Below are positions 7,737 through 18,573 of a DNA stretch of 64,000 nucleotides, piece after piece. The translations under genes and the position numbers were made by a program. The notes below the pieces were generated by a model that saw only the letters and a list, made by a program, of their open reading frames with translations, was not told where the DNA came from and did no database searches. The DNA is from Candidatus Roseilinea mizusawaensis. GTDB taxonomy: Bacteria > Chloroflexota > Anaerolineae > J036 > Brachytrichaceae. Within the stretch, counting starts at the first letter, position 1. The number at the start of each line of letters is the position of its first letter. The DNA is taken from contig JAEANN010000024.1 of assembly GCA_016841965.1 (NCBI GenBank), positions 1 to 64,000 on the forward strand, read 5' to 3'.

Positions 7737-9140
7737 TCAGGTGATGGGTTCGCGCCGGATGAGCGCCCGGCTGATCTGATTGTGCCGCTCGATCACGCGG
7801 GGGAGGTCGAGCGTGCTCAACTGGCCTTGTTCAATAACGATGCGCCCGTTGATCATGCTGAAATCGACGCCGCGCGGCGCGCAGAACACAACAGCCGCCA
7901 GCGGATCGTGCAGCCCGCCGGCATACTCCACCCGATTGAGGTTGATGGCGATCAAGTCTGCCGAGCACCCCACTGCGATGCAACCGATGTCATCACGGCC
8001 CAGCACCGCTGCGCCGCCGCGTGTTGCCAGCCAAACGGCCTCGTAAGCGCCCAGGGCGGGCTGGCCGACGCTGTCTGTCATCGGCAACAGGCGCGATATG
8101 AGCATGGCTTGCCGGGCTTCGGCCAGCAGGTGTCCGCCGTCGTTGCTGGCGCTGCCATCCACGCCCAGCCCGACGTTTATACCCGCGCCAAGCATCAGGC
8201 GCACCGGCGCGATGCCCGAGGCCAGCCGCATGTTGCTGGTGGGACAGTGGGCGACGCCGCATCCGTGTTGCGCCATGCGCCTGATATCGCCGGCGTTGAA
8301 ATGTACCCCGTGCGCGTACCACACGTCGTTGCCTAGCCAATCGACAGACGCCGCGTAATCCAGCGGGCGCATCCCGAACTGGCCGAGGCAGTATGCGTCC
8401 TCATCGTGGGTCTCGGCCAGGTGGGTGTGTAGCATGACGCCGTGGCTGCGGGCCAATGCGGCGCATTCCCGCATCAAGTCGGTTGTGACGGAGAAGGGCG
8501 AACAGGGAGCGAGGCCGATGCGCAGCATGGCGTGACGCCCAGGATTGTGGTAGGTCTCGATAGCGCGCAGGCTATCGCGCAGGATGTCTGGCTCGCGCTC
8601 GGTGGCTTTGTCGGGCGGCAGGCCGCCCTGCGACTCCCCCAGAGACATTGCGCCCCGTGTGGCGTGAAAGCGAATGCCGATTTCGCGCGCAGCGCGGATC
8701 TCGTCGTCGATCCGACAATCGTTGGGATAGATGTACAGGTGGTCGCTGGATGTGGTGCAGCCGCTTAGCATCAGCTCGGCCAGGCCGGTCAGGGCGCTCG
8801 TGTATATTGCTTCCGATGTCAGACCCAGCCAAATGGGGTAGAGCGTCTTGAGCCAGTCGAACAGGCCGCTGTCTTGAGCAACGACGCGCGTGAGTGTCTG
8901 GTAGAGATGGTGGTGTGTGTTGACCAGGCCGGGTAGCACGATGTGGTCGCGCAGGCTGAGGGTGATGTCGGCAGGTTTGTCGCCCAACGCTTGCCTGGCT
9001 GCGCTCGATGGGCCGATCCATTCAATCACGCCGTGGCCGGCCGCGTTGCGCCCGATCAGCACGGCGGCATCGTGCAGCATGTCTGTGGAGGGAGGCGGGG
9101 CGGGTGATAGGGCTGGGCCTGCCGGTAATGTTCCCGTCAT
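7737..9140 (-). CDS. amidohydrolase, 8-oxoguanine/hydroxyatrazine deaminase-like
   Basis: A metal-dependent amidohydrolase of the TrzN/ATZ/8-oxoguanine deaminase type; from the ATG at 9140 it has 467 residues. Metal-site signatures are visible: PGLVNTHHHLYQTLTR (HxH on strand 1), LHTHLAETHDED, HGVHFNAGDI and GLGVDGSASNDGG with the catalytic Asp. LFDWLKTLYPIW is typical of the 8-oxoguanine deaminase group, so a purine or triazine ring deaminase is likely. Upstream in-frame codons (9141-9182, reading SRILLTDIHTLAT) look like the normal family N-terminus but lack ATG, GTG or TTG. A CTG at 9182 has GAGGAG 8 nt before it. The true protein may therefore be 14 residues longer. Confidence 0.85.
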   Translation of the reverse strand: MTGTLPAGPALSPAPPPSTDMLHDAAVLIGRNAAGHGVIEWIGPSSAARQALGDKPADITLSLRDHIVLPGLVNTHHHLYQTLTRVVAQDSGLFDWLKTLYPIWLGLTSEAIYTSALTGLAELMLSGCTTSSDHLYIYPNDCRIDDEIRAAREIGIRFHATRGAMSLGESQGGLPPDKATEREPDILRDSLRAIETYHNPGRHAMLRIGLAPCSPFSVTTDLMRECAALARSHGVMLHTHLAETHDEDAYCLGQFGMRPLDYAASVDWLGNDVWYAHGVHFNAGDIRRMAQHGCGVAHCPTSNMRLASGIAPVRLMLGAGINVGLGVDGSASNDGGHLLAEARQAMLISRLLPMTDSVGQPALGAYEAVWLATRGGAAVLGRDDIGCIAVGCSADLIAINLNRVEYAGGLHDPLAAVVFCAPRGVDFSMINGRIVIEQGQLSTLDLPRVIERHNQISRALIRREPIT

Positions 9141-9184
9141 GGTGGCCAGCGTATGAATGTCGGTTAGCAGAATGCGTGACAGGG

Positions 9185-10003
9185 TTACAACTCCTCGCCG
9201 AAGCGCGGGCTGTAGCGGCGAAACACCAGGTAGCCCGCAACCAGGATGACAACTGAAGTCACTGCTGTCCTCAACCAGAAGTCCAAGGCAGTGATGCGCC
9301 CGTGATACATCAACTCCTGGAAAATGTTGACCATGGAGGCCATCGGATTGAGCCGCCGCACCCAGACTGCCAAGTCGACAACCTGCGCGCCGATCATGAC
9401 AGGCCGGGCCTGGCTAATGTCGTAGAAGATCGGCGTCATGAAGAACCAGGCCAGCATCACCAGGTCCAGGATGAATTGCGTGTCACGGTAGAACACATTG
9501 ACTGTGGAGAAGATGAAGGCCAGCCCGACGCTGAATGTGCCTTGAATGAGCAGGGCGATTGGGATCAGCAGCAGTGTGGCGTGCAGGGGATGACCCGACA
9601 CCAGGCACACCACGATGAACATCGGCAGGGCGAAGACGAAGTTGGTGACCGCTGAGATAACCACCGACAAAGGCAGCAGTATTCTGGGGAAGTAGACTTT
9701 TTTGACCAGGCCGCCGTTCGCAAGGATGCTGCCTGTGCCGCCCACTACCGAGCCGGAGAAGAATGTCCAGGCCAGATAGCCGGAAAGGATGTAGATGTTG
9801 TAATGGGGCTTGTCGGCAGGGCCTTTGTTGATGATGACGAAGGCGAATGTCAGCACGGCCATCATGCCCAGTGGCTGCAGGAACGACCACAGGACGCCAA
9901 ATGCGGAGTTCTTGTAGCGCGCTTTCAGGTCTCGCACGACGAGCATTCTTAGCAAGTGTCGGTAGCGCCAGATTTCGGCGAACTCAGAGGTGATCGTGCT
10001 CAT
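9185..10003 (-). CDS. ABC-2 type polysaccharide export permease (Wzm/TagG-like)
   Basis: A 272-residue membrane protein with about six hydrophobic segments. The N-terminal signature LLRMLVVRDLKARYKNSAFG and VLWSFLQPLGMM are characteristic of O-antigen/teichoic acid exporter permeases. LDLVMLAWFFMTPIFY and the RRLNPMASMVNIFQELMYHG segment support this. Such permeases need a Wzt/TagH-type ATPase, and none is encoded next to it. The start overlaps the stop of the preceding glycosyltransferase by 4 nt, consistent with export of a glycan made by the neighbours. Confidence 0.88.
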   Translation of the reverse strand: MSTITSEFAEIWRYRHLLRMLVVRDLKARYKNSAFGVLWSFLQPLGMMAVLTFAFVIINKGPADKPHYNIYILSGYLAWTFFSGSVVGGTGSILANGGLVKKVYFPRILLPLSVVISAVTNFVFALPMFIVVCLVSGHPLHATLLLIPIALLIQGTFSVGLAFIFSTVNVFYRDTQFILDLVMLAWFFMTPIFYDISQARPVMIGAQVVDLAVWVRRLNPMASMVNIFQELMYHGRITALDFWLRTAVTSVVILVAGYLVFRRYSPRFGEEL

Positions 10004-11301
10004 AAAGTTGTGTTGCGAATGGTGTCAGATTGGGACAGGGGACGGCGTGCTAGATGGTCAAGCACCTGCTGGTAGTAGCCGGCCAGCAACAGGCCGGTTC
10101 TGCGCCAACTGAAGGATTGCTCGGCGCGTTCGCGTAGCAGCCGGCCTATGATGCGCTGGCGCTCTGGCCGGTCGATCAATTCGCCGACTTTGGCCGCCAG
10201 TTGCTCCTGGTTGCCCATGTCAGCGTACAGCCCCAGGTTGCCCAGATATTGCGTCTGCCCCGGCGTGTTGTAGGCGACCGTCGGCAGGCCCATCGCCATG
10301 TAGTTTAGCACTTTGCCGCTGCCCTCGGTGACCGAGAGCTTGGGGGCGATGGCGATGTCGCCCAGCGCCAACATACGCGGCGCGTTGGCATAGGGCACGC
10401 GGCCCGTGAACACCACTTCCCGTGAGACGCCCTGTTCGGCTGCGCGTTGTCGCCAGTACTCTACGCCGGGATAGCCCATCACCAGCCAGCGTGCCTGGCG
10501 TCCTTGCGATTTGAGCCGGGCGGCTGCGTCGATGATGTGCTCGATGCCCTGATGCCGCGTCAGCAGGCCGAGGAACACGATGACGGTCTCGGATTCACCG
10601 ATGCCCCATGCCGCGCGCAAGGCGGCGCGTTCAGATGACGAGAGCGCATCCGGCCGGAAGGTGTCTGTGTTGACTGCGTCGACCAACGGGTAGATCGGCT
10701 TGCGCGGGCCTAGCTCGGCGCGCAACACCTCGGCTGCGCGCAGCGTGCTGGTGAAAATGGCGTCGGGAAGGCGATTAGCTACCCCTTCGACCCACCGCCA
10801 GAACCGCAGCGCCGCCGGATTGTTGTCGCGTATGAATCCGTGCTGGGTCATTTCATCGGTCAGGCTGCCCTGGTAGTCGAAGCAGACGGGAATGCCCCAT
10901 GGCTTGCTCAGCACGCTGCCGATCAATGCGCCCTCGTGCAGATGGGCATGAATGAGGTCGAAGCGGTTGCGCGCCAGCACGCGCAGCAGGCGAATCGACA
11001 GCAGCGCATCGAACGCATATTTGTGCCGCGACGAACCAACTTCGTAATTTGCGTGCCAGGGTGTGGGGGCAGTGCGAATGATGCGGAAGCCCGGCACGTC
11101 CTGGCCTTTGAAGTAGGTCAGGATAGTCACGTCGTGTCCGTGCGCTTTGAGCGCCCGAGCCTCCTCCAGGATGCGCACGTGACATCCGTAGTCTCCGAAG
11201 AAGGAAGTCGGGGCCAGGCTGAGGATGCGCAGGCGCTGGCCAGTTCTGGCCGGCGCCTGGGCGGGCGGGTTCGATTGTGACGTGCCGGTCGAAACGTTCA
11301 T
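10000..11301 (-). CDS. GT4 glycosyltransferase
   Basis: A 433-residue GT-B glycosyltransferase. The N-terminus has LRILSLAPTSFFGDYGCHVR and ILEEARALKAHGHDVTILTY; then come FDLIHAHLHEGALIG and a C-terminal nucleotide-sugar domain with EGSGKVLNYMAMGLPTVAYN, where the E-x7-E motif is degenerate (Glu, then Asn/Tyr). It probably assembles a cell-surface polysaccharide exported by the ABC-2 permease encoded immediately downstream (4-nt overlap). The first ~20 residues are a low-complexity extension. A later start is possible. Confidence 0.85.
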   Translation of the reverse strand: MNVSTGTSQSNPPAQAPARTGQRLRILSLAPTSFFGDYGCHVRILEEARALKAHGHDVTILTYFKGQDVPGFRIIRTAPTPWHANYEVGSSRHKYAFDALLSIRLLRVLARNRFDLIHAHLHEGALIGSVLSKPWGIPVCFDYQGSLTDEMTQHGFIRDNNPAALRFWRWVEGVANRLPDAIFTSTLRAAEVLRAELGPRKPIYPLVDAVNTDTFRPDALSSSERAALRAAWGIGESETVIVFLGLLTRHQGIEHIIDAAARLKSQGRQARWLVMGYPGVEYWRQRAAEQGVSREVVFTGRVPYANAPRMLALGDIAIAPKLSVTEGSGKVLNYMAMGLPTVAYNTPGQTQYLGNLGLYADMGNQEQLAAKVGELIDRPERQRIIGRLLRERAEQSFSWRRTGLLLAGYYQQVLDHLARRPLSQSDTIRNTTL

Positions 11302-11327
11302 GGATGCGGTTGCGCGCCGGGAGCCGG

Positions 11328-12344
11328 CTAGAGTGGCTTGTCCCTCTTAGCGTTTGTCTCTGACGCCGGGTTCTGCAGCCGGGAGGCCAGCCGCGTGCCG
11401 ATGAATGAACCGAGCAGACTGGGTTTCTCGATTGGTACTCTGGTGCCGCCATCATCGCGGCCGCGATGCCAGTCGGTCAGCCATTGCAGCCGTTGTTCGC
11501 GGGCCTGGGCGAGCATGGCTTTCACCGCGCTGGCGTCGCCATTTCGCGCAGCGTCGCGCAGCGCTACCATCTGCATGATGAGCTGGTTCAGCCAATATTC
11601 AGCCGACTCTGGCTGGGAGAGCAGGGCGTTGGTGAGTTCGATATCTTGCATCGACTCGATCTGGCTGGTCATACGCTCGAAGGCTGTGCCGGCCATCCAT
11701 TTGCGCTCGCGCCAGGCTTCGTCGCCGGTGACGGTGAGCATGAGCGCGCTGCTCAACGCAAAGGGCAATGCTTCGACTGACAGCCTCAGCCCATCATGTT
11801 CGACTGCGTCCATGAAGATGGGTGTTGCCCCGAGGGTCTGGGCCAGGCCGGCCATAGTGTCGATGTCGCGCGGCTGCGTGCCAGAGCGTGGTGTTAGCGT
11901 CCAGACTGCGCCTTTGAACACGTCGGGCGTGAGCGTTTCCAGATTGGCCAGTGCTGCGGCGCGCTCTGGGGCAAACACGATATCGCTGCTGATGTATGCA
12001 GCGTGGGCCGGCGTCGCCTGAGCGGCTTTGTCGAGGATCGGCGTTTTCAACGCACTGGTGTCGGTCACAATAGCGCCCTCGATCAGGTCGGGTGCGATTG
12101 CTTTCAGAGTTGGCTCGATAGCGTCCTGCGGGATGGCCAGAATGATCAGTTGGGCGTTCTCACAGGCCGAGGGCAGGTTCCAGTTGCTGCGGTCGATGGC
12201 TTTCAGTTTTTCAGCCCGACGCGCGGCCGATCCGTCTTTGTCGTGGCCGATGATCTCAATGTCTTTAGCCGCGTTGCGAATGGCGATGCCCAGCGCGGTG
12301 CCAATGACGCCACAGCCGATGATGGTGATGCGTGTCTTGCCCAT
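11328..12344 (-). CDS. prephenate dehydrogenase-like (TyrA family) oxidoreductase
   Basis: A 338-residue protein with an N-terminal Rossmann domain (ITIIGCGVIGTALGIAI, GxGxxG) and the helical TyrA C-terminal domain. It keeps AQLIILAIPQDAI and a family-like MDAVEHDGLRLSVEALPFAL. In TyrA the catalytic His sits in an HPM motif and a second signature reads SHLPH. Here the equivalent stretches are ISSDIVFAPE and VEALPFAL, so these histidines are missing. It is therefore either a divergent TyrA or a related dehydrogenase with another substrate. A GGAGGGAC ribosome-binding site precedes the ATG. Confidence 0.7.
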   Translation of the reverse strand: MGKTRITIIGCGVIGTALGIAIRNAAKDIEIIGHDKDGSAARRAEKLKAIDRSNWNLPSACENAQLIILAIPQDAIEPTLKAIAPDLIEGAIVTDTSALKTPILDKAAQATPAHAAYISSDIVFAPERAAALANLETLTPDVFKGAVWTLTPRSGTQPRDIDTMAGLAQTLGATPIFMDAVEHDGLRLSVEALPFALSSALMLTVTGDEAWRERKWMAGTAFERMTSQIESMQDIELTNALLSQPESAEYWLNQLIMQMVALRDAARNGDASAVKAMLAQAREQRLQWLTDWHRGRDDGGTRVPIEKPSLLGSFIGTRLASRLQNPASETNAKRDKPL

Positions 12345-12374
12345 GCAGATTGTCCCTCCGAGCGTATAGCCGGC

Positions 12375-13055
12375 CTAGTAGCCGAGCAGAAAGCCGGCGA
12401 TGATGTTGGCCGGCTGCGCGATGACGGGTCCCATCAACTGAGGCGAAAGCGCGAAGAGCGCCATCAGGATGAACACGCCATAGCGCTCCAGTTGATCGAA
12501 GATCGGCGTCGCCGAGTCCGGCAACACTGCCGCCAGAATGCGCGAGCCGTCCAGCGGCGGCACGGGGATCAGGTTGAACAATGCCAGATACAGATTCAGA
12601 ATGACTGCCAGATAGGCTGCGATGTCGATTAGACTGGCGATGTCGTAGGGCAGCCCCGGCAACAGCGTGGCGTTCAGGGCGCGGTAGATCAACCCAAATA
12701 GGGCGGCCAGCGCCAGATTAGACAACGGCCCTGCCAGGGCCACCAGGCCGTGGCTGACTTTGATGCTGCCCGTGAGCCGGTAGAGGCTGACGGGCACCGG
12801 CTTGGCCCAGCCGAATCCGAAAAGCAGAAATACGATTGAACCAATCGGGTCGAGGTGGGCAAACGGGTTCAGGGTGATGCGCCCCAGTTTCTGCGCGGTG
12901 TCGTCGCCGAGTCGGTATGCCACGACGGCGTGCGCCAGCTCGTGAATCGGAAAGCAGACAAACAACAAAATCAGCGCAACCAGGAGCGCCGCGACGAAAA
13001 CAATCGGTTCGCCGCTGGAGATGGCCTGGAGCATTTGAAGCAAGGGACCATTCAT
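12375..13055 (-). CDS. M50 family site-2-type membrane metalloprotease
   Basis: A 226-residue integral membrane zinc protease. The HExxH motif is HELAH (residues 38-42) at the end of the first long hydrophobic helix. The third zinc ligand lies in [14 protein letters not shown], the NPDG-type motif, with [12 protein letters not shown] and GWAKPVPV between them. This pattern matches the short YwhC/FtsH-independent M50 group that cleaves within membranes, whose substrates are generally unknown. A perfect TATAAT lies 11 nt upstream of the ATG and overlaps the stop codon of pepF. The gene may therefore have its own nearly leaderless promoter in addition to read-through. Confidence 0.9.
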   Translation of the reverse strand: MNGPLLQMLQAISSGEPIVFVAALLVALILLFVCFPIHELAHAVVAYRLGDDTAQKLGRITLNPFAHLDPIGSIVFLLFGFGWAKPVPVSLYRLTGSIKVSHGLVALAGPLSNLALAALFGLIYRALNATLLPGLPYDIASLIDIAAYLAVILNLYLALFNLIPVPPLDGSRILAAVLPDSATPIFDQLERYGVFILMALFALSPQLMGPVIAQPANIIAGFLLGY

Positions 13056-13067
13056 GTCGCGCGCGCA

Positions 13068-14888
<1,821 letters not shown>

Positions 14889-14940
14889 GTTGTTCCTTAA
14901 CTGCAAGACTGCAAGGCGACTCACAGATGTGACACGAAAG

Positions 14941-15174
14941 TTAGTGTCGCCCGGTTGTCGTCAGATGAGCAGTTGTATCCGTCACGGACGCAGCAGCCCA
15001 GTTTAGCACTGCGGCGCCGAGGCACGCTGCTCCCAGCAACCGCGACACCAGAACGCCGGCGCGGCCTGGGCCGAGGCCATAGAACGGCAGCACCTGATCC
15101 GGCACGAACATCAACCCAATTCCGAACAGGCTGGTGAACACGGTGCTTAGCAGTAACAGATGACTCAACTTCAT
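14941..15174 (-). CDS. short membrane protein, apparently C-terminally truncated
   Basis: A 77-residue protein with two predicted membrane helices (LLLLSTVFTSLFGIGLMFVP and VSRLLGAACLGAAVLNWAA). The pattern helix, FVPDxVLPFYGL, helix with RLLGAA resembles a family of roughly 130-residue four-helix membrane proteins. Here the frame ends just after helix 2 with a polar tail (TDTTAHLTTTGRH). A GGAG lies 8 nt before the ATG, so it may be translated. No function is assigned. Truncation by a frameshift is the simplest reading. Confidence 0.5.
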   Translation of the reverse strand: MKLSHLLLLSTVFTSLFGIGLMFVPDQVLPFYGLGPGRAGVLVSRLLGAACLGAAVLNWAAASVTDTTAHLTTTGRH

Positions 15175-15301
15175 CCATGTGTCTCCACATCCCCCCGGCT
15201 CATGCGCATATATTGTGCGCTAAATCGGACGTTGACGTGGTCGGGCAAATGGCAGTTGATTGGCAGCGCGCAACGACATGGGCCGCTGCACACCGGCTGC
15301 G

Positions 15302-17437
15302 TTACGCGCGCGTCCTCTTGCGCTTGCGAGGCAACGAGGCCCGCTGCGGTAGTTGGGCCGACGCACCATCGATGGCTCGCGCAGGGCGGCCGAAGTCCAC
15401 CACCAGCGCGCTGTGAATGTACAGCGTGTCGATCGTTGCAGTCAGCAGGCCGCGCGCCCATTTCCATGTCAGCCCTTCACGATCGGGTTCGAGCGTGACC
15501 GCTGCCGGCCGCTTGTCGCACTGCACGCGCACCGTGATCGGCCCGACAGCCGGCACATCCTCTACACACGGGTTCACCGGCGACAACGGGTTGGACGAGC
15601 CGGTGTTGATCAAATGAATGAGGGTTTGCCCCGGCTTCTCGCGGACGGCCAGTTGCACCCAGTGCGGCGCGTCGATTTCGACCGGCATGGGGCCGCTGAG
15701 CGCCCGCAACACCTCGCCGGCGAATGCACGAATACGCGGGTAGCGATAGTCGGCATAGACGCTGGCCAGCGGGCCGTAGACGGCTGCGATATAGCCTTTG
15801 CCCACTTTGCGCAGGGTAGCTGCCGGGTTGCGCGTCGCGCCGCGCTTGGGTTCCTGATTCTTGAGCAGGGGGGCAAGTGATCGGGCGCCGGCCGGCTTCA
15901 CCCGCACCCACGCGCCGCCCACGTTGACTGCGCCGCCATCTGCCGGCACGAACACCACTTGGTCGCTGGGGTCGCCCTCGACATGCACGCCCAGGGTCTG
16001 GGCGCCAAAGTCGGCCACGATGTTGCTGCCGGTGAGCAGCAGCCGGCCGCCCTGTTTCACCCAGTCGATCAACTGCTGCCTGAGGTGCGCGGGCAGATTG
16101 GTCTGCTCGGCCACGACGATGACTTTGTATCCGTCGCCGGCCTGCGCGCGCGCGTCGTTCAACCTGGCTTGCAGCGTGGTCTCGTTCAACACATCGGCAT
16201 GATAGTGGTTGTCGAGCAGCAGTGCCAGCGCGCCGGTCAATGTGCGGGCGGGTTGTCCCTCGTTGTAGATCGACACGGTGCCTTCGGGGTGATTGTTGGC
16301 GTAGAAGCTGGACTGGCTGTGCAGCAGGGCGACGTGCCGGGCCGAGGTCGATCCCTGGCACACGGCCTGCCGCTCGCGCATGAAACGCGCGACTTCGGCG
16401 AACACGTCCATGTGCCAGTCTACGATGCGGCCGTTGCGCACCGGCGTATCGTAAATCTGATAGGCCCCGCCGTTGGCGGCCACCAGCGCGCCCTCGACCT
16501 TGAGGATGGCGGCCGATTTGGTGGTCCATTTGGCCTTGTGCATTGGGCCGGCGGTGGTGAAGCCCCATGCCATCAAGTCCCAGGGCAGGCCCCGGCTATC
16601 CATGAATTTGCCTTCCAGCACGGCGCTGTCGAGGCCAAAGGCCCACGTGAAGTCGCCGCTCAGATAGTCCAGCGGCGGGGTGACATCGTCGGGCATGCGT
16701 ACGGTGTAGGCCCAGTTCGAGCACACAGTGAAGGCCGGCTTGTGTGCGTGCAGCGCATTCGCATAGCGGGTCAGATAGTCTTCAAACTGCCGGCGATTGA
16801 AGGCCATGTACTCGGCCCACAGCGGGTCCTCTGGCTTGCGTGGCACATCGGCGGCGGTGTAGTCGGGCTTGTCAGACAGGCCATGCGCTTTGACATACTC
16901 GACGAACGGCTTCACCGTCCAGTCGCTCCAGTCTGGCGCGGCGGCCCAGCACTCGCCATCCACCCACACGCCGTCGATGTCATACCGGTCGATGACCTCT
17001 TTCAACTGTGGAATGAGTAATTGTTCGGCATAGGGGCTGTCGGCGGCCATGGCGTGCGGATTCCAGCCTTCGCCGCCGCACAAAGAGCCGTCGGCCTTGC
17101 GCCGCGCCCACTCTGGGTGTAGCTTCCATTGAACCTGATCCCACGTGCCGGAGTAGTGCACCACGATCGGGATGCCCATGTCGTGCGCCACCTTGCTCCA
17201 GATCTTCAGCGCGTCTTTGACGATGCCCGGCGAGGGCACGCCGACTTGCGTGGGGTAGCTGGTGTAGCCGGGATGGCCTTTGCAGTCGTACTGCACCCAA
17301 TCGGGCGAGACTTTGGAAAGCTCGGCGCGGATGTGGTTGTAAGTCGTTTCGGCGCCCAGCTCGGTGTCATGCTCGCCGGCATGTAAATCGAAGTGCAGTC
17401 CGAAGAACACGTGCTTGTGCCAGTTGGGTCGTTCCAT
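15302..17437 (-). CDS. GHL6-like glycoside hydrolase with beta-galactosidase trimerisation-type domain
   Basis: A 711-residue protein. Residues ~1-330 form a TIM-barrel domain like the hypothetical glycosyl hydrolase family GHL6 and alpha-L-fucosidase relatives: FFGLHFDLHAGEHD, SPDWVQYDCKGHPGY, VVHYSGTWD and RYDIDGVWVDGECW, where the D/E residues are candidate catalytic acids. The middle (VALLHSQSSFYANN, LLDNHYHADVLNE, LIDWVKQGGRLLLTG) is a GATase-like fold as in the beta-galactosidase trimerisation domain. No signal peptide is seen, so it probably acts inside the cell on imported oligosaccharides. Start 17437 has GGAAGGAG just upstream. It is divergent from an isomerase gene, and the two may share regulation. 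Confidence 0.75.
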   Translation of the reverse strand: MERPNWHKHVFFGLHFDLHAGEHDTELGAETTYNHIRAELSKVSPDWVQYDCKGHPGYTSYPTQVGVPSPGIVKDALKIWSKVAHDMGIPIVVHYSGTWDQVQWKLHPEWARRKADGSLCGGEGWNPHAMAADSPYAEQLLIPQLKEVIDRYDIDGVWVDGECWAAAPDWSDWTVKPFVEYVKAHGLSDKPDYTAADVPRKPEDPLWAEYMAFNRRQFEDYLTRYANALHAHKPAFTVCSNWAYTVRMPDDVTPPLDYLSGDFTWAFGLDSAVLEGKFMDSRGLPWDLMAWGFTTAGPMHKAKWTTKSAAILKVEGALVAANGGAYQIYDTPVRNGRIVDWHMDVFAEVARFMRERQAVCQGSTSARHVALLHSQSSFYANNHPEGTVSIYNEGQPARTLTGALALLLDNHYHADVLNETTLQARLNDARAQAGDGYKVIVVAEQTNLPAHLRQQLIDWVKQGGRLLLTGSNIVADFGAQTLGVHVEGDPSDQVVFVPADGGAVNVGGAWVRVKPAGARSLAPLLKNQEPKRGATRNPAATLRKVGKGYIAAVYGPLASVYADYRYPRIRAFAGEVLRALSGPMPVEIDAPHWVQLAVREKPGQTLIHLINTGSSNPLSPVNPCVEDVPAVGPITVRVQCDKRPAAVTLEPDREGLTWKWARGLLTATIDTLYIHSALVVDFGRPARAIDGASAQLPQRASLPRKRKRTRA

Positions 17438-17588
17438 TGATGCTCCTTCCTGATAGTGATTCGGGCCGATACCAGAGCGTGTATAGAATGTGTCGCGGTC
17501 AAAATGTACCATCGGAACGGCATTCGCGGAGATGTGGGCGCCGGGCTGGCAATGGAATCAATGAAATCAATCGAATAAGGAGGTCAGC

Positions 17589-18455
17589 GTGAAGGGCGTT
17601 TTGAAAATTGGTGTGGCCGGCTATCTGCCGACAGACTGGCGCAAGATCGATGGGGCGGCGACGCGGCGTGTGCGCGAGGCCGGCTTCAGCGGCGCGCACA
17701 TTTTTGTCGAGCGGCCCTTACAGGCCGAGTTGAGCGCGTTCAGGCGCGTTAAGGCGGCCTATGACGAAGCCGGCCTGGTTGTGGCGCAGGTCAACGGCTG
17801 GTATGAGTGCCTGATCAATCCTGACGAGGCGACCCGCGCCGAGGGGATCAAGGGCGTGTCTCAACTTGTCCGCATAGGCAGAGTGTTGGACGCCCACTTC
17901 ACCTATGTGCGACCGGGCAGCATCAATCCCGCCGGACACTGGTGGCCGCACCCGGAGAATCATGCCCCGCAGACGTTTGACCGGCTGGTGGACAGCCTGA
18001 AGCAGGTCTGCCGCGTGGCCGAAGCCGAGGGGATGCGGCTGGGAATCGAAGGCCATGTGGTATCAACGCTCGACACGCCACAGCGTGTGCGCGATTTGCT
18101 CGACGCGGTCGGATCCCCGGCGTTGAAGTTCAACATGGACCCGGTGAACTTTGTGGGCACCGTGCGCGATGTTCACGATACGACGCGAATCGTGAATGAG
18201 CTGTTCGATGTGCTGGGCAAAGATATGATCGCGCTGCATGCCAAAGACTGCGCCATTCAGAATGCGCATGTCGTTCATATTGTCGAGGTTGTGCCGGGCG
18301 CCGGCACGATGAACTATGACTTGCTCATGCGCCGGTGGATCGCAAGTTGCCCCGACGGGTATTTCCTGATCGAGCATTTGCCCGACGACAAAGTGTTGAT
18401 TGCCCTGGAATTCATTCGTCATAGGGCCGATGCGCTGGGTATCGCGCTTGGGTAA
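17589..18455 (+). CDS. sugar phosphate isomerase/epimerase (xylose isomerase-like TIM barrel)
   Basis: A 288-residue AP-endonuclease-2/xylose-isomerase-like TIM barrel. Conserved elements include LKIGVAGYLPTDWRK, GIEGHVVSTLDTPQRV with a metal-ligand Glu, LKFNMDPVNFVG, DMIALHAKDC and GYFLIEHLPDDK. These enzymes interconvert keto and aldo sugars or cyclitols. The GTG start at 17589 is supported by AAGGAGG 5 nt before it. A Gfo/Idh/MocA oxidoreductase gene follows on the same strand, the usual partner in inositol or modified-sugar catabolism, separated by a strong hairpin. Confidence 0.85.
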   Translation: MKGVLKIGVAGYLPTDWRKIDGAATRRVREAGFSGAHIFVERPLQAELSAFRRVKAAYDEAGLVVAQVNGWYECLINPDEATRAEGIKGVSQLVRIGRVLDAHFTYVRPGSINPAGHWWPHPENHAPQTFDRLVDSLKQVCRVAEAEGMRLGIEGHVVSTLDTPQRVRDLLDAVGSPALKFNMDPVNFVGTVRDVHDTTRIVNELFDVLGKDMIALHAKDCAIQNAHVVHIVEVVPGAGTMNYDLLMRRWIASCPDGYFLIEHLPDDKVLIALEFIRHRADALGIALG

Positions 18456-18505
18456 TGAATCGTGCCGGACTCTTTTGGCCTTGCGCGTCGCCTCAAATTG
18501 CTGAA

Positions 18506-18536
18506 TCACCAAGCCCGATTCAGCCGGGCTTGGTGA
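18506..18536 (+). terminator. 12-bp stem-loop between isomerase and oxidoreductase genes
   Basis: A perfect 12-bp inverted repeat (TCACCAAGCCCG at 18506-18517 and its complement at 18525-18536) with a 7-nt loop. No T tract follows, and the next ATG is 37 bp away. It may attenuate or stabilise the transcript rather than end it. Confidence 0.55.
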
Positions 18537-18573
18537 TAGACTGTCTGCAAACCTACAGGAGACGAATGACAAG

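Noticed and set aside
15477-16568. Long open frame on the minus strand inside the GHL6-like gene, and a 353-codon frame on the opposite strand (15959-17020)
   Set aside because: Both are shadows of the glycosidase gene: they lack family features, are Arg/Gly/Gln-rich, and arise because GC-rich codons leave few stops in other frames.
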